64,000 bases of DNA from Pseudomonas sp. MN1F (GTDB lineage: Bacteria; Pseudomonadota; Gammaproteobacteria; Pseudomonadales; Pseudomonadaceae): the NCBI RefSeq assembly GCF_009391885.1, contig NZ_VZII01000025.1:62001-126000 (forward strand), given 5' to 3'. Position 1 is the stretch's first letter; each line of letters starts with the position of its first letter. Position numbers and translations under genes: made by a program. Shown here in pieces: positions 49,972-61,109 of the stretch. The notes under the pieces are model-generated. The model saw only the letters and a program-made list of their open reading frames with translations. It was not told where the DNA came from and searched no databases.

Positions 49972-50622
49972 ATGAGCAGCGAATTGACCAAGCGCTCCCT
50001 GGTCGAACTGGCGGTCGAACGCATGCGTGAGCGCATCCTGCAAGCCGACTGGCATGTCGGGCAGCGCCTGCCGACCGAGCCGGAACTGGCGCTGGAGCTG
50101 GGCATCAGCCGCAATACCGTGCGTGAAGCCATGCGTGTGCTGGCATTCAGTGGCCTGGTGGAAATCCGCCAGGGTGACGGCAGTTACCTGCGCACCTGCC
50201 AGGACCCGCTGCAGGCCGTACAGGCCATGTCACGCTGCACCCTGGAGCAGGCCCGCGAAACACGCCACATCCTCGAATCCGAGGCGATTGGCCTGGCGGC
50301 GTTGCGCCGTACCGACGAGGACCTGCAAGGCCTGCGCGCAGCATTGACGGGCAGTGCCGAGCATTTTCACGGCGATGTCGATGCCTATGTCAGCTGTGAT
50401 CTGGTATTTCACCAACGCCTGATCGACGCCGCGCACAACCCGGCATTGAGTGAGCTGTATCGTTATTTTTCCGGCGTGGTGGCCGCAGCGCTGCAACACA
50501 ACATGGCGACCGTGCCACGCAGCCAGGCGACCTTCGACCTGCACGGGCAGATTCTCGACGCCATCGAACAACGCGATCCGGAGCGGGCCAAGGCCTTGAG
50601 CCGGACCCTCATCGAATCCTGA
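49972..50622 (+). CDS. GntR/FadR-family transcriptional regulator (FCD domain)
   Basis: 216 aa from the ATG at 49972; a TTG at 49963 would add three residues. The N-terminal winged helix-turn-helix has the GntR signature (GQRLPTEPELALELGISRNT, VREAMRVLAFSGLVEIRQGD). The C-terminal FCD domain is all-helical and has the metal-ligand-like pattern DLVFHQRLIDAAHNPAL and LHGQILDAIEQRD, suggesting a bound small carboxylic acid. The MFS transporter gene starts 13 bases after its stop, so it probably regulates that transporter. The effector is unknown. Confidence 0.88.
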   Translation: MSSELTKRSLVELAVERMRERILQADWHVGQRLPTEPELALELGISRNTVREAMRVLAFSGLVEIRQGDGSYLRTCQDPLQAVQAMSRCTLEQARETRHILESEAIGLAALRRTDEDLQGLRAALTGSAEHFHGDVDAYVSCDLVFHQRLIDAAHNPALSELYRYFSGVVAAALQHNMATVPRSQATFDLHGQILDAIEQRDPERAKALSRTLIES

Positions 50623-50635
50623 AGACGAGAAGGCC

Positions 50636-51916
50636 ATGGCTGAACCATTGACCCGAGACGCGCCTGCCCGCGAGCGAGAACTGGAAGAACTGCTGATCGA
50701 CGCCGAGGCCGACGATGCCCAGGTGCAACAACAACCGCCGGCCCTGCAGCGGCCCTGGCTGTTGCTGCTGGGCCTGGTGCTGGTGGCATTGAACCTGCGC
50801 CCGGCGTTGTCGAGCATGGCGCCGGTGCTCGGGCAGGTTTCTGCCGGGCTGGGCCTGAATGCCTCCGAGGCCGGCCTGCTGACCACCTTGCCGGTACTCT
50901 GCCTGGGGCTGTTCGCACCACTGGCGCCCGTGCTGGCGCGACGCTTCGGCAGCGAGCGGGTGATCCTGGGCATCCTGCTCACCCTGGCGCTAGGGATCGT
51001 GGTGCGCAGCGCCCTGGGGGCTGTCGGCGTGTTCATCGGCAGCGTCATGGCCGGGGCCAGCATCGGCATCATCGGTGTGCTGTTGCCCGGTATCGTCAAG
51101 CGCGACTTCCCGCAGCATGCGGGCACCCTGACCGGGGTCTACACCATGGCCCTGTGCCTGGGTGCGGCCATGGCGGCAGGGGCTACCGTGCCGCTGACTC
51201 AGCACTTCGATGGCAACTGGGCCCTTGGCCTGGGCTTCTGGATGCTACCGGCGCTGCTGGCCATGCTTGTCTGGTCACCGCAAGCGCGCCAGGGCCACGG
51301 CCTGCACAAGGTCGCCTACCGGGTGCGCGGGCTGTGGCGTGACCCGCTGGCGTGGCAGGTAACGCTGTACATGGGGCTGCAATCTTCGCTGGCGTACATC
51401 GTCTTTGGCTGGTTGCCGTCGATCCTCATTGGCCGTGGCCTGAGCCCGACCGAAGCCGGCCTGGTGCTGTCTGGCTCGGTCATCGTGCAGTTGATCAGCT
51501 CGCTGAGCGCGCCTTGGCTGGCGACCCGCGGCAAGGACCAGCGGCTGGCCATCGTGATCGTGATGCTGGTGACCTTGGCGGGGCTGTTCGGTTGCCTGTA
51601 TGCCCCCATCGACGGGCTGTGGGGCTGGGCGGTGCTGCTGGGGCTGGGGCAGGGCGGTACTTTTGCCCTGGCGTTGACCTTGATCGTGCTGCGTTCGAAG
51701 GATGCCCATGTGGCGGCGAACCTGTCGAGCATGGCGCAGGGGGTGGGTTATACCCTGGCGTCCATGGGCCCGTTTGCGGTTGGCCTGGTGCATGACCTGA
51801 CCGGCGGCTGGGCGGCGGTGGGCTGGATTTTCGCGGTGCTGGGTGTCGGGGCGATCGTCTTCGGGCTTGGTGCTGGGCGGGCTTTGCATGTGCAGGTGAG
51901 CAGCGAAAAACTCTGA
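50636..51916 (+). CDS. MFS transporter, CynX/NimT family
   Basis: 426 aa, about 12 membrane segments. A charged N-terminal tail of about 40 residues (ERELEELLIDAEADDAQVQQ) comes before the first helix, longer than usual. LVLVALNLRPALSSMAPVLG is the classic CynX/NimT start, followed by LLTTLPVLCLGLFAPLAPVL. Members include cyanate transporter CynX and 2-nitroimidazole exporter NimT. No cyanase gene is nearby, so the substrate is open. It is 13 bases after the GntR gene and likely co-transcribed. Confidence 0.85.
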   Translation: MAEPLTRDAPARERELEELLIDAEADDAQVQQQPPALQRPWLLLLGLVLVALNLRPALSSMAPVLGQVSAGLGLNASEAGLLTTLPVLCLGLFAPLAPVLARRFGSERVILGILLTLALGIVVRSALGAVGVFIGSVMAGASIGIIGVLLPGIVKRDFPQHAGTLTGVYTMALCLGAAMAAGATVPLTQHFDGNWALGLGFWMLPALLAMLVWSPQARQGHGLHKVAYRVRGLWRDPLAWQVTLYMGLQSSLAYIVFGWLPSILIGRGLSPTEAGLVLSGSVIVQLISSLSAPWLATRGKDQRLAIVIVMLVTLAGLFGCLYAPIDGLWGWAVLLGLGQGGTFALALTLIVLRSKDAHVAANLSSMAQGVGYTLASMGPFAVGLVHDLTGGWAAVGWIFAVLGVGAIVFGLGAGRALHVQVSSEKL

Positions 51917-51993
51917 TCCTGAGGCAGGCACTGGCATATGCCGATGGGGGAGATTATCGTGCAGCTTCCCACACCCAGGACGGATCTGCTTCC

Positions 51994-52464
51994 ATGACTG
52001 ACGCCAACCGCGACCTGATCACGCGCTTCTACCAGGCCTTCCAGCGCCTGGACGCCGAGGCCATGGTGGCCTGCTACAGCGACGACATCGTCTTCAGCGA
52101 CCCGGTGTTCGGCACCCTGCGCGGCCGTGACGCAGGTGACATGTGGCGCATGCTCACCACCCGCGCCAAGGATTTCTCGCTGACCTTCGACCAGGTCCGT
52201 GCCGACCCGCGCAGCGGCTGCGCGCACTGGGTGGCAACCTACCTGTTCAGCCAGACCGGCCGCACCGTGGTCAACGACATCCAGGCGCGCTTCGTCATTC
52301 GCGATGGGCTGATCTGCCAGCATGACGACAGCTTCGACCTGTGGCGCTGGTCGCGTCAGGCGCTGGGAGCACCAGGGCTGTTGCTGGGTTGGTCGCCGAT
52401 GCTGCAGAACAAGGTGCGCCAGCAGGCTTTCAAAGGGCTGCGCGCGTTCCAGCAGGCGAGCTGA
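51994..52464 (+). CDS. SnoaL-like / NTF2-like superfamily protein
   Basis: 156 aa. The pattern MTDANRDLITRFYQAFQRLD, then MVACYSDDIVFSDPVFGTLRGRDAGDM, and a long beta-sheet half (ARFVIRDGLICQHDDSFDLW) is typical of the SnoaL cone fold. Members are enzymes or ligand-binding proteins; no catalytic residue can be assigned safely. The ribosome site is weak. It is 77 bases after the MFS gene. Confidence 0.8.
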   Translation: MTDANRDLITRFYQAFQRLDAEAMVACYSDDIVFSDPVFGTLRGRDAGDMWRMLTTRAKDFSLTFDQVRADPRSGCAHWVATYLFSQTGRTVVNDIQARFVIRDGLICQHDDSFDLWRWSRQALGAPGLLLGWSPMLQNKVRQQAFKGLRAFQQAS

Positions 52465-52482
52465 GCGGTTAAGCTGTCGGCC

Positions 52483-52776
52483 ATGAACATCGTCAACGAA
52501 ATCGCCGAAACCGCCCTGTGCAAACCGTGGTACGTGTACCTGGTGCGGGCTGCCAATGGCTCGCTGTACTGCGGTATCAGTGATGACCCGCAGCGGCGTT
52601 TTGCTGCCCATCAGAAAGGCCAGGGGGCCCGCTATTTCAAGACCAGCCCGGCGCAGGCGCTGGTCTATGTCGAGCAGTGGCCGGACAAGGGCGAGGCGCT
52701 GCGCCAGGAGCGCCTGGTGAAGAAATTGCGCAAGTCGGCCAAGGAGGCGCTGGTCGCCTCCTATGTGGCCGTCTGA
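52483..52776 (+). CDS. GIY-YIG domain protein (YhbQ-like)
   Basis: 97 aa stand-alone GIY-YIG domain. The motif is present as [20 protein letters not shown], with Tyr-Val-Tyr and Tyr-Cys-Gly in the two signature positions, followed by the R in [12 protein letters not shown] and the glutamate in [10 protein letters not shown]. Related proteins such as YhbQ have weak nuclease activity and are linked to DNA repair. Its stop codon is directly next to the ndpA stop on the other strand (TGATCA). Confidence 0.87.
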   Translation: MNIVNEIAETALCKPWYVYLVRAANGSLYCGISDDPQRRFAAHQKGQGARYFKTSPAQALVYVEQWPDKGEALRQERLVKKLRKSAKEALVASYVAV

Positions 52777-53784
52777 TCAGTCCTTGCGGCGCTTGAGCTG
52801 ATCCACCAGGGTGGTCGGCAGGCCTTTGATGATCAGGGTGCCGGCGGCCTCGTCATACTCCACCTTGTCACCCAGCAGGTGCGCTTCGAAGCTGATCGAC
52901 AAACCTTCGGCACGCCCGGTGAAGCGGCGGAACTGGTTGAGGGTGCGTTTGTCGGCGGGGATTTCCGGCGACAGGCCGTAGTCCTTGTTGCGGATGTGGT
53001 CGTAGAACGCCTTCGGGCGCTCCTCGTCGATCAGGCTCGACAGCTCTTCCAGGGTCACCGGTTCACCCAGCTTGGTCTGGGTGGTGGCGTACTCGACCAG
53101 GGTCTGGGTCTTCTCGCGGGCGGCTTCTTCAGGCAGGTCTTCGCTTTCGACGAAGTCGCTGAAGGCCTTGAGCAACGTGCGCGTCTCGCCCGGGCCGTCG
53201 ACGCCTTCCTGGCAGCCGATGAAGTCACGGAAGTAGTCCGACACCTTCTTGCCGTTCTTGCCCTTGATGAACGAGATGTACTGCTTGGAGTTCTGGTTGT
53301 TCTTCCACTCGGACAGGTTGATACGCGCCGCCAGGTGCAGCTGGCCAAGGTCGAGGTGGCGCGACGGTGTCACGTCCAGCTCGGCGTTCACCGCCACGCC
53401 TTCGCTGTGGTGCAGCAGGGCGATCGCCAGGTAGTCGGTCATGCCTTGCTGGTAGTGGGCAAACAGGATGTGGCCGCCGGTGGAGAGGTTGGACTCTTCC
53501 ATCAGCTTTTGCAGGTGCTCGACCGCTACCCGGCTGAACGCGGCGAAGTCTTTTTCGTCTTCCAGGTACTGTTTCAACCAGCCGCTCAGCGGGTATGCAC
53601 CGGACTCGCCGTGGAAGAAGCCCCAGGCCTTGCCTTGCTTGGCGTTGTAGCTGTCGTTGAGGTCGGCCAGCAGGTTTTCGATGGCGTCCGATGCGCCCAG
53701 CTCGGTATCCCGTGCATGGAGCACGGCGGGGCTGCCATCGGGCTTCTTGTCGATCAGGTGAACGATGCAATGACGGATTGGCAT
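52777..53784 (-). CDS. ndpA: Nucleoid-associated protein NdpA (YejK family)
   Basis: 335 aa, the usual YejK size. Family stretches are [20 protein letters not shown] at the start, [60 protein letters not shown] and [20 protein letters not shown]. YejK/NdpA is a highly conserved nucleoid protein that interacts with topoisomerases; an exact role is not settled. It is divergent from hupN over 393 bases. Confidence 0.93.
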   Translation of the reverse strand: MPIRHCIVHLIDKKPDGSPAVLHARDTELGASDAIENLLADLNDSYNAKQGKAWGFFHGESGAYPLSGWLKQYLEDEKDFAAFSRVAVEHLQKLMEESNLSTGGHILFAHYQQGMTDYLAIALLHHSEGVAVNAELDVTPSRHLDLGQLHLAARINLSEWKNNQNSKQYISFIKGKNGKKVSDYFRDFIGCQEGVDGPGETRTLLKAFSDFVESEDLPEEAAREKTQTLVEYATTQTKLGEPVTLEELSSLIDEERPKAFYDHIRNKDYGLSPEIPADKRTLNQFRRFTGRAEGLSISFEAHLLGDKVEYDEAAGTLIIKGLPTTLVDQLKRRKD

Positions 53785-54177
53785 GGAATTCTCGGTGAGT
53801 CTGGGGCGGCCATAGGCCGCGCTGCAAAAGTCGTCCAGTTTACCCCAGACAACAGGCGCTGCAGTGGCCGGATGTTGGCAGAAATGCCGGTTGTTCGTTT
53901 TTTGTTCAAAATTGTGGGCTTTCGGCTAAAACCCCCGAAAAACCTGCACTAAATCGAAGCGGGTAGCGGATATTTATCCATTCCTGTGTTAGCTTTGCGC
54001 CGTCTTGCGCACCTTGTGTGGCGCATTGCTGGCAGCGTGCTCATACCGTGTCGAACCAAACGCCGATTTGCGCATCTACATGCGCGATTGGCGCGGCCCT
54101 CCAGAACTCAGGGGCTGGCCCGATAACGTCGTAGAACGCTGCATAACCACTGAATTAGATAGGGAAGGAACACCACC
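53785..54177. other. Divergent intergenic region between ndpA and hupN: no gene seen
   Basis: 393 bases. No reading frame here looks coding. A T-rich block (TTTTTTGTTCAAAATTG) near 53900 and a small imperfect dyad around GGCAGAAATGCC (53878-53889) are visible. Promoters for both nucleoid-protein genes must be here, but I cannot assign clear -35/-10 pairs. The last 15 bases before hupN include AAGGAA, its ribosome site. Confidence 0.5.
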
Positions 54178-54459
54178 ATGGCATTGACCAAAGACCAACT
54201 GATTGCCGATATCGCTGAAGCCATCGACGCGCCAAAAACCACCGCTCGTAACGCGCTGGAGCAGCTGGGCCAGATCGTTGCCGACCAACTGGAAAACGGT
54301 GCTGAAATCACCCTGCCAGGCATCGGCAAGCTGAAAGTCTCCGAGCGTCCTGCCCGTACCGGCCGTAACCCTTCGACTGGCGCTGCCATCGAAATCGCTG
54401 CCAAGAAAGTCGTCAAGTTCGTTCCGGCCAAAGGCCTGACCGACGCCGTCAACAAGTAA
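54178..54459 (+). CDS. hupN: HU-type nucleoid protein HupN
   Basis: 93 aa DNABII family protein: MALTKDQLIADIAEAIDAPK at the start, the DNA-bending arm around GKLKVSERPARTGRNPSTGA with the intercalating Pro, and AAKKVVKFVPAKGLTDAVNK at the end. P. putida has three HU-like genes (hupA, hupB, hupN); the position beside ndpA and rlmF points to hupN. AAGGAA lies nine bases upstream of the ATG. A strong terminator follows. Confidence 0.92.
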   Translation: MALTKDQLIADIAEAIDAPKTTARNALEQLGQIVADQLENGAEITLPGIGKLKVSERPARTGRNPSTGAAIEIAAKKVVKFVPAKGLTDAVNK

Positions 54460-54477
54460 TCTGTTGACGCATTGACG

Positions 54478-54511
54478 AAACCGCGCCCGGCTTGCCCGGG
54501 CGCGGTTTTTT
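54478..54511. terminator. Bidirectional terminator between hupN and rlmF
   Basis: A 13-bp stem AAACCGCGCCCGG / CCGGGCGCGGTTT, 5-base loop, followed by TTT. It starts 19 bases after the hupN stop; on the other strand it is next to the rlmF stop and also ends in TTT. Confidence 0.9.
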
Positions 54512-55461
54512 CATGCCTGCGATTTGCGCCGGGCGTGCCAGGCCTGGCGTGCGCTGTCGTCGTGGAAGCTCCAGGCGACCATGCGGCTCTGCTTCTGGCC
54601 CTGGCCCATCTCGGCGATGCGCACGGCCTTGGCGCCGGCCTTCTTCAACGCCGCCTCGATGCCAGGCAGGTTGCTGGCCTTGGACACCAGGCTGGTGAAC
54701 CACAGCACCTGCTGTGCGTACTGCGCGCTTTCGTCGACCAGCTGGGTGACGAAGCGGATCTCGCCGCCCTCGCACCACAGTTCGTTGTTCTGCCCGCCGA
54801 AGTTGAGCACCGGCAGCTTGCGCTTGGGGTCTTGCTTGCCGAGGTTCTTCCACTTGCGCTGGCTGCCACGGGTGGCCTCTTCGCGTGAGGCATGGAAGGG
54901 CGGGTTGCACAGGGTCAGGTCGAAGCGCTCATCCTCTTGCAGCAAGCCGCTGAGGATGTGCTTGCGGTTGGCTTGCTGGCGCAGGCTGATGCCCTTGCTC
55001 AAACCGTTGGCCTGGACGATGGCCTTGGCCGAGGCCAGCGCCACCGGGTCGATGTCCGAGCCAAGGAAGCGCCAACGGTAATCGCTATGGCCGAGCAGCG
55101 GGTAGATGCAGTTGGCGCCTACGCCGATATCCAGCGCACGAACCTGGGCCCCTCTGGGCACCTCGCCAGCGTTGTCCTCGGCTAGCAGGTCGGCGGCCAC
55201 ATGGATGTAATCGGCGCGGCCGGGGATTGGCGGGCACAGGTAATCGGCAGGGATGTCCCAGTGCTGGATACCGTATTGGGCCTTGAGCAGGGCACGGTTG
55301 AACACCCGCACGGCTTCAGGGTTGGCGAAGTCGATGCTGGGTTTGCCGTGGGGGTTGGTGATGGTGAAGCGGGCCAGATCAGGGTGGGCCTTGATCAGGC
55401 TGGGGAAGTCGTAGCGGCCCTGGTGGCGGTTGCGCGGGTGCAGGGTGGGTTTGTCGGTCAT
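54511..55461 (-). CDS. rlmF: 23S rRNA (adenine-1618-N6) methyltransferase RlmF
   Basis: 316 aa from the ATG at 55461; AGGACC is upstream, and an ATG 14 codons earlier lies in a REP repeat. The SAM-binding motif I ([16 protein letters not shown]) and catalytic NPPF ([13 protein letters not shown]) mark an N6-adenine methyltransferase. RLHPRNRH-like opening reads [17 protein letters not shown], the RlmF hallmark. It methylates A1618 of 23S rRNA. It converges with hupN. Confidence 0.95.
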   Translation of the reverse strand: MTDKPTLHPRNRHQGRYDFPSLIKAHPDLARFTITNPHGKPSIDFANPEAVRVFNRALLKAQYGIQHWDIPADYLCPPIPGRADYIHVAADLLAEDNAGEVPRGAQVRALDIGVGANCIYPLLGHSDYRWRFLGSDIDPVALASAKAIVQANGLSKGISLRQQANRKHILSGLLQEDERFDLTLCNPPFHASREEATRGSQRKWKNLGKQDPKRKLPVLNFGGQNNELWCEGGEIRFVTQLVDESAQYAQQVLWFTSLVSKASNLPGIEAALKKAGAKAVRIAEMGQGQKQSRMVAWSFHDDSARQAWHARRKSQA

Positions 55462-55481
55462 GGTAGGGTCCTGAAAAAGCT

Positions 55482-55542
55482 TCGCCGGCAAGTCGGCTCC
55501 CACAGGACGGTACCGTACCTGTAGGAGCCGGCTTGCCGGCGA
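55482..55542. repeat. Mirror-image pair of REP elements
   Basis: Left unit 55482-55506 (TCGCCGGCAAGTCGGCTCCC then ACAGG) and right unit 55518-55542 are reverse complements with two mismatches in 25. The 11-base spacer contains the palindrome ACGGTACCGT. It lies between the rlmF start and the valS stop and has the same GCTCCCACAGG core as the pair at 16540-16621. Confidence 0.8.
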
Positions 55543-55564
55543 TGGGCCTTAGCTGCGCTTTAGA

Positions 55565-58411
55565 TTACAGCGCTGCAATCCGCGCATGCTGCTCGGTGAA
55601 GTTGGCCAGGGCCTGCTCGGACTCGGCCAGCTTAGCGCGCTCCTTCTCGATCACCGCAGGCGGTGCCTTGTCGACGAAGGCGGCGTTGGACAGCTTGCCG
55701 CCCACGCGCTGGACTTCACCTTGCAGACGCTGGATTTCCTTGCTCAGGCGAGCCAGCTCGGCGTCCTTGTCGATCAGGCCAGCCATCGGCACCAGCACCT
55801 GCAGGTCGCCAACCAGTGCGGTCGCCGACAGCGGTGCTTCGTCGGCATCGCCGAGCACGGTGAACGATTCGACCTTGGCCAGCTTCTTCAGCAGGGCTTC
55901 GTTTTCCTGCAGGCGACGCTGGTCGTCGGCGTTGGCGTTCTTCAGGAACAGCGGCAGTGGCTTGCCCGGGCCGATGTTCATCTCGGCGCGGATGTTGCGC
56001 AGGCCGACCATCAGCTCCTTGAGCCACTCGATATCACCTTCTGCGGCGGCATCGATGCGGCTTTCATTGGCCACCGGCCATGGCTGCAGCATGATGGTCT
56101 TGCCTTCGATGCCGGCCAGCGGCGCGATGCGCTGCCAGATTTCTTCGGTGATGAACGGCATGAACGGATGCGCCAGGCGCAGTGCCACTTCCAGCACGCG
56201 CACCAAGGTGCGACGGGTGCCACGGGCGCGCTCGACCGGGGCGTTCTCGTCCCACAGTACCGGCTTGGACAGCTCCAGGTACCAGTCGCAATACTGGTTC
56301 CAGATGAACTCGTACAGCGCCTGGCTGGCCAGGTCGAAGCGGAACTGCTCGAGCTGGCGGGTCACTTCGGCTTCGGTGCGCTGCAGCTGCGAGATGATCC
56401 AGCGGTCAGCCAGCGACAGCTCGTAGGCTTCGCCGTTCTGGCCGCAGTCCTCGCCCTTGTCCAGCACGTAGCGGGCGGCGTTCCAGATCTTGTTGCAGAA
56501 GTTGCGGTAGCCTTCGACGCGGCCCATGTCGAACTTGATGTCGCGGCCGGTGGAAGCCAGCGAGCAGAAGGTGAAGCGCAAGGCGTCGGTGCCGTAGCTG
56601 GCGATGCCTTCCGGGAACTCGGCCTTGGTCTGCTTGGCGATCTTCTCGGCAAGCTTGGGCTGCATCATGCCGCTGGTGCGTTTTTCCAGCAGGGCATCGA
56701 GGGTGATGCCGTCGACGATGTCCAGCGGGTCGAGCACGTTACCCTTGGACTTGGACATCTTCTGGCCTTGGCCATCGCGTACCAGGCCGTGCACGTACAC
56801 GGTCTTGAACGGTACCTGCGGGGTGCCGTCTTCGTTCTTGATCAGGTGCATGGTCAGCATGATCATGCGCGCAACCCAGAAGAAGATGATGTCGAAGCCG
56901 GTCACCAGCACGTCGGTGCTGTGGAACTTCTTGAGGAACTCGGTCTGCTCCGGCCAGCCCAGGGTGGAGAAGGTCCACAGGCCCGAGCTGAACCAGGTGT
57001 CGAGCACGTCGTCGTCCTGGCGCAGTTTCACATCGGCACCGAGGTTGTGCTTGCTGCGCACTTCTTCCTCGTTGCGGCCGACATAGACCTGGCCGGCCTC
57101 GTCGTACCAGGCCGGGATGCGGTGGCCCCACCACAGCTGGCGGCTGATGCACCAGTCCTGGATGTCACGCATCCAGGAGAAGTACATGTTCTCGTACTGC
57201 TTGGGCACGAACTGGATGCGGCCATCTTCCACGGCTTCGATGGCAGGTTCTGCCAGCGGCTTGGTCGAGACGTACCACTGGTCGGTCAGCCATGGCTCGA
57301 TGACGGTGCCCGAACGGTCGCCTTTCGGCACTTTCAGGGCGTGATCGTCGATGCTCACCAGCAGGCCCTGGGCGTCCAGGTCGGCAACGATCTGCTTGCG
57401 CGCGACGAAGCGGTCGAGGCCGGCGTACTGGGCAGGCAGGCTGGTATCGAGCTGCTCGTTGACGCTGCCGTCGAGGTTGAAAGCCTGGGCGGCAGGCAGC
57501 ACCAGGGCGTTCTTGTCGAAGATGTTCAGCAGCGGCAGGTTGTGGCGCTTGCCGACTTCGTAGTCGTTGAAGTCGTGGGCCGGGGTGATCTTCACGCAGC
57601 CGGTGCCGAACTCCGGGTCGCAGTAGTCGTCGGCGATGATCGGGATGCGGCGGCCGACCAGCGGCAGTTCGACGAACTTGCCGATCAGGGCCTGGTAGCG
57701 CTCGTCGGTCGGGTTGACGGCAACGGCGGCGTCACCCAGCAGGGTTTCCGGACGGGTGGTGGCGACTACCAGGTAGTCCTTGCCTTCAGCGGTCTTGGCG
57801 CCGTCGGCCAGCGGGTAGCGCAGGTTCCACAGGTGGCCTTTTTCGTCGTGGTTTTCCACTTCGAGGTCGGAAATGGCCGTGTGCAGTTTGGTGTCCCAGT
57901 TGACCAGGCGCTTGCCGCGGTAGATCAGGCCGTCTTCGTGCAGGCGTACGAAGGCTTCTTTAACGGCTTCGGACAGGCCGTCGTCCATGGTGAAGCGCTC
58001 GCGGCTCCAGTCGACCGACGAACCCAGGCGGCGGATCTGGCGGCTGATGTTGCCACCCGATTGATCCTTCCATTCCCAGACTTTTTCCAGGAACTTCTCA
58101 CGGCCCAGGTCGTGACGGTTCTGGCCCTTGGCTTCGAGCTGGCGTTCGACCAGCATCTGCGTGGCGATACCGGCGTGGTCGGTACCTGGCTGCCACAGGG
58201 TGTCGCGGCCCTGCATGCGGCGGAAACGGATCAGGGCGTCCATGATCGCGTTGTTGAAGCCGTGGCCCATGTGCAGGCTGCCCGTCACGTTCGGTGGCGG
58301 GATCATGATGGTGTAGGACTCACCTGCACCTTGTGGAGCGAAATAGTTTTCGGACTCCCAGGTGTTGTACCAGGAAGTTTCGATGGCGTGCGGCTGGTAG
58401 GTCTTATCCAT
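55565..58411 (-). CDS. valS: Valyl-tRNA synthetase
   Basis: 948 aa from the ATG at 58411 ([15 protein letters not shown]); an earlier in-frame ATG at 58432 would add seven residues. Class I motifs are present: HIGH-type [14 protein letters not shown] and KMSKS in [16 protein letters not shown]. The editing (CP1) domain lies between them ([20 protein letters not shown]). A C-terminal coiled-coil arm typical of ValRS (residues 880-948, [20 protein letters not shown]) is seen. It charges tRNA-Val and clears Thr-tRNA. An unknown gene and holC precede it on this strand. Confidence 0.98.
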   Translation of the reverse strand: MDKTYQPHAIETSWYNTWESENYFAPQGAGESYTIMIPPPNVTGSLHMGHGFNNAIMDALIRFRRMQGRDTLWQPGTDHAGIATQMLVERQLEAKGQNRHDLGREKFLEKVWEWKDQSGGNISRQIRRLGSSVDWSRERFTMDDGLSEAVKEAFVRLHEDGLIYRGKRLVNWDTKLHTAISDLEVENHDEKGHLWNLRYPLADGAKTAEGKDYLVVATTRPETLLGDAAVAVNPTDERYQALIGKFVELPLVGRRIPIIADDYCDPEFGTGCVKITPAHDFNDYEVGKRHNLPLLNIFDKNALVLPAAQAFNLDGSVNEQLDTSLPAQYAGLDRFVARKQIVADLDAQGLLVSIDDHALKVPKGDRSGTVIEPWLTDQWYVSTKPLAEPAIEAVEDGRIQFVPKQYENMYFSWMRDIQDWCISRQLWWGHRIPAWYDEAGQVYVGRNEEEVRSKHNLGADVKLRQDDDVLDTWFSSGLWTFSTLGWPEQTEFLKKFHSTDVLVTGFDIIFFWVARMIMLTMHLIKNEDGTPQVPFKTVYVHGLVRDGQGQKMSKSKGNVLDPLDIVDGITLDALLEKRTSGMMQPKLAEKIAKQTKAEFPEGIASYGTDALRFTFCSLASTGRDIKFDMGRVEGYRNFCNKIWNAARYVLDKGEDCGQNGEAYELSLADRWIISQLQRTEAEVTRQLEQFRFDLASQALYEFIWNQYCDWYLELSKPVLWDENAPVERARGTRRTLVRVLEVALRLAHPFMPFITEEIWQRIAPLAGIEGKTIMLQPWPVANESRIDAAAEGDIEWLKELMVGLRNIRAEMNIGPGKPLPLFLKNANADDQRRLQENEALLKKLAKVESFTVLGDADEAPLSATALVGDLQVLVPMAGLIDKDAELARLSKEIQRLQGEVQRVGGKLSNAAFVDKAPPAVIEKERAKLAESEQALANFTEQHARIAAL

Positions 58412-58531
58412 GCGCGGCGGGACCCTGTGCATTTATTCGGGAAAGCCGAAAAGTATAACGAAGGCACGGGGTTTAGGCGACAGGGGCGGACAGAAGACCG
58501 CGAATTGCTGTTGCAGCGGCCTGGTGGCGCG

Positions 58532-58550
58532 AAAAGGGCGCAAAGCGCCC
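58532..58550 (-). terminator. Terminator after the unknown gene upstream of valS
   Basis: A 6-bp stem GGGCGC / GCGCCC with a 3-base loop followed on the minus strand by TTTT. It lies eight bases past the stop at 58558, which suggests that valS has its own promoter. Confidence 0.6.
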
Positions 58551-58557
58551 TCAAGGT

Positions 58558-58929
58558 TTACTCGGAACGCTTGATCAACCGCTCGATCCGAGCATCCAGG
58601 CGGCGCTTGATCTCGTTCTCGATATGCGGGGTAAAGTCGTTGATCACGTCCTGCATGATCATCTGCGCGGCAGCGCGCAACTCGCTCTCCAGGTGCAACA
58701 GCGTGTCCTGGCGGCGGGTCTGCGGATCATCCTCGGGCTCAGCGGCCACAGGCTCGGCTTCAGGCGCAGGCGCCGTGTTACCGGCGGGCACATCGAGCAA
58801 CAACGGAATCTGCTCGACGGTTTCGGTCAGCAAGGGCGGCTGCAGGTCGGCATCGCCGAGCAATTGGCGAATCGACTCCAGATCGTCCAGCAGATGAGCG
58901 GAATCGGGTAGGGCGGAAGGCTTGTCCAT
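58558..58929 (-). CDS. Small protein of unknown function between holC and valS
   Basis: 123 aa; I do not recognise a family. The first third (MDKPSALPDSAHLLDDLESI) is acidic and helical. The middle (residues 46-70, VPAGNTAPAPEAEPVAAEPE) is an Ala/Pro/Glu linker. The last 50 residues form a long charged helix (LHLESELRAAAQMIMQDVIN, NEIKRRLDARIERLIKRSE), probably amphipathic or coiled coil. No signal peptide or membrane segment. It is five bases after holC and is therefore likely translated with it, suggesting a role near DNA polymerase III, but this is inference. A terminator follows. Confidence 0.75.
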   Translation of the reverse strand: MDKPSALPDSAHLLDDLESIRQLLGDADLQPPLLTETVEQIPLLLDVPAGNTAPAPEAEPVAAEPEDDPQTRRQDTLLHLESELRAAAQMIMQDVINDFTPHIENEIKRRLDARIERLIKRSE

Positions 58930-58934
58930 CGTCG

Positions 58935-59363
58935 TTAAAGTCGCTGTAAGCGGTGGTCTTGCAGAGCATAGCCCTGTTCACGGTAGAAACGGAACCGCTC
59001 GCGAGCCGATTGGCGGATGCCGGGCTCCTCGACAACGATCTCGGCAACCCGCTCGAACTGGCCGACGAACCCCGGCACACCGGCACCCAGGTTGATCAGC
59101 AGGTCACGGTGCTCGCCGGCATCGTCGGCAAGGCCCAAGGCTACCGTGGCATCCGCGTGGGCTTCGGCCAGGTCGTGCGGCACAAAGGTTTCGCCCTTGA
59201 AGCGCCACAGGCGTTGATCCAGTTCGGCACGCTGTTCGGCGTCCTGGCAATGCAGGTAGACCCGGTGGCCAAGGCGCCAGGCCTTCTCGCACAGCTTGCA
59301 GGCGAAATCCAGCCGCGCCGACAGCGAGTCGGTGGGCAGGATATAGAAATCGACTTTGCTCAT
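58935..59363 (-). CDS. holC: DNA polymerase III chi subunit HolC
   Basis: 142 aa, normal size. MSKVDFYILPTDSLSARLDF at the start and ACKLCEKAWRLGHRVYLHCQ are conserved; LDQRLWRFKGETFVPHDL is the central family stretch. Chi joins the clamp loader to SSB. The order pepA-holC-valS is standard in gammaproteobacteria; here an extra small gene intervenes before valS. It is 50 bases after pepA. Confidence 0.94.
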   Translation of the reverse strand: MSKVDFYILPTDSLSARLDFACKLCEKAWRLGHRVYLHCQDAEQRAELDQRLWRFKGETFVPHDLAEAHADATVALGLADDAGEHRDLLINLGAGVPGFVGQFERVAEIVVEEPGIRQSARERFRFYREQGYALQDHRLQRL

Positions 59364-59413
59364 GGTGTGCTCTGCCAGCCAGCGACGCCAGGGGCGCCGC
59401 CGGCTTCACGGCA

Positions 59414-60940
<1,527 letters not shown>

Positions 60941-61062
60941 CTATGCGTTTTCGCGCTCTGGACGGGCCTGGCCGCGTTGCCGCGTGCCAGTGGAAAAGCT
61001 GCCAGTTTGAGCCTCCCGCAAGCGTGCTGACAACCCCGATGTTGGCCTTCATGCGCCGCCAA

Positions 61063-61091
61063 GTGACAGGCGCGGCCAATCACAGGATAAT
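61063..61091 (+). promoter_or_regulatory. Sigma-70 promoter of lptFG
   Basis: GTGACA (-35, 5 of 6), a 17-base spacer and GATAAT (-10, 5 of 6). Transcription would start near 61098, giving a leader of about 100 bases that contains a dyad. It is the best sigma-70 match I found by eye in the window. Confidence 0.7.
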
Positions 61092-61109
61092 GCGCGCACT
61101 TTACATGGA

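Noticed and set aside
54005..54187. A 60-codon frame in the hupN leader
   Set aside because: It runs into the hupN start, has no good ribosome site and an atypical composition; the region is more likely promoter and leader.
55586..58897. A 1103-codon open frame on the plus strand across valS
   Set aside because: It is exactly antisense to valS and the small gene upstream. The high third-position GC of the true genes removes stops from the complementary frame; the translation has no recognisable motif and valS is beyond doubt.
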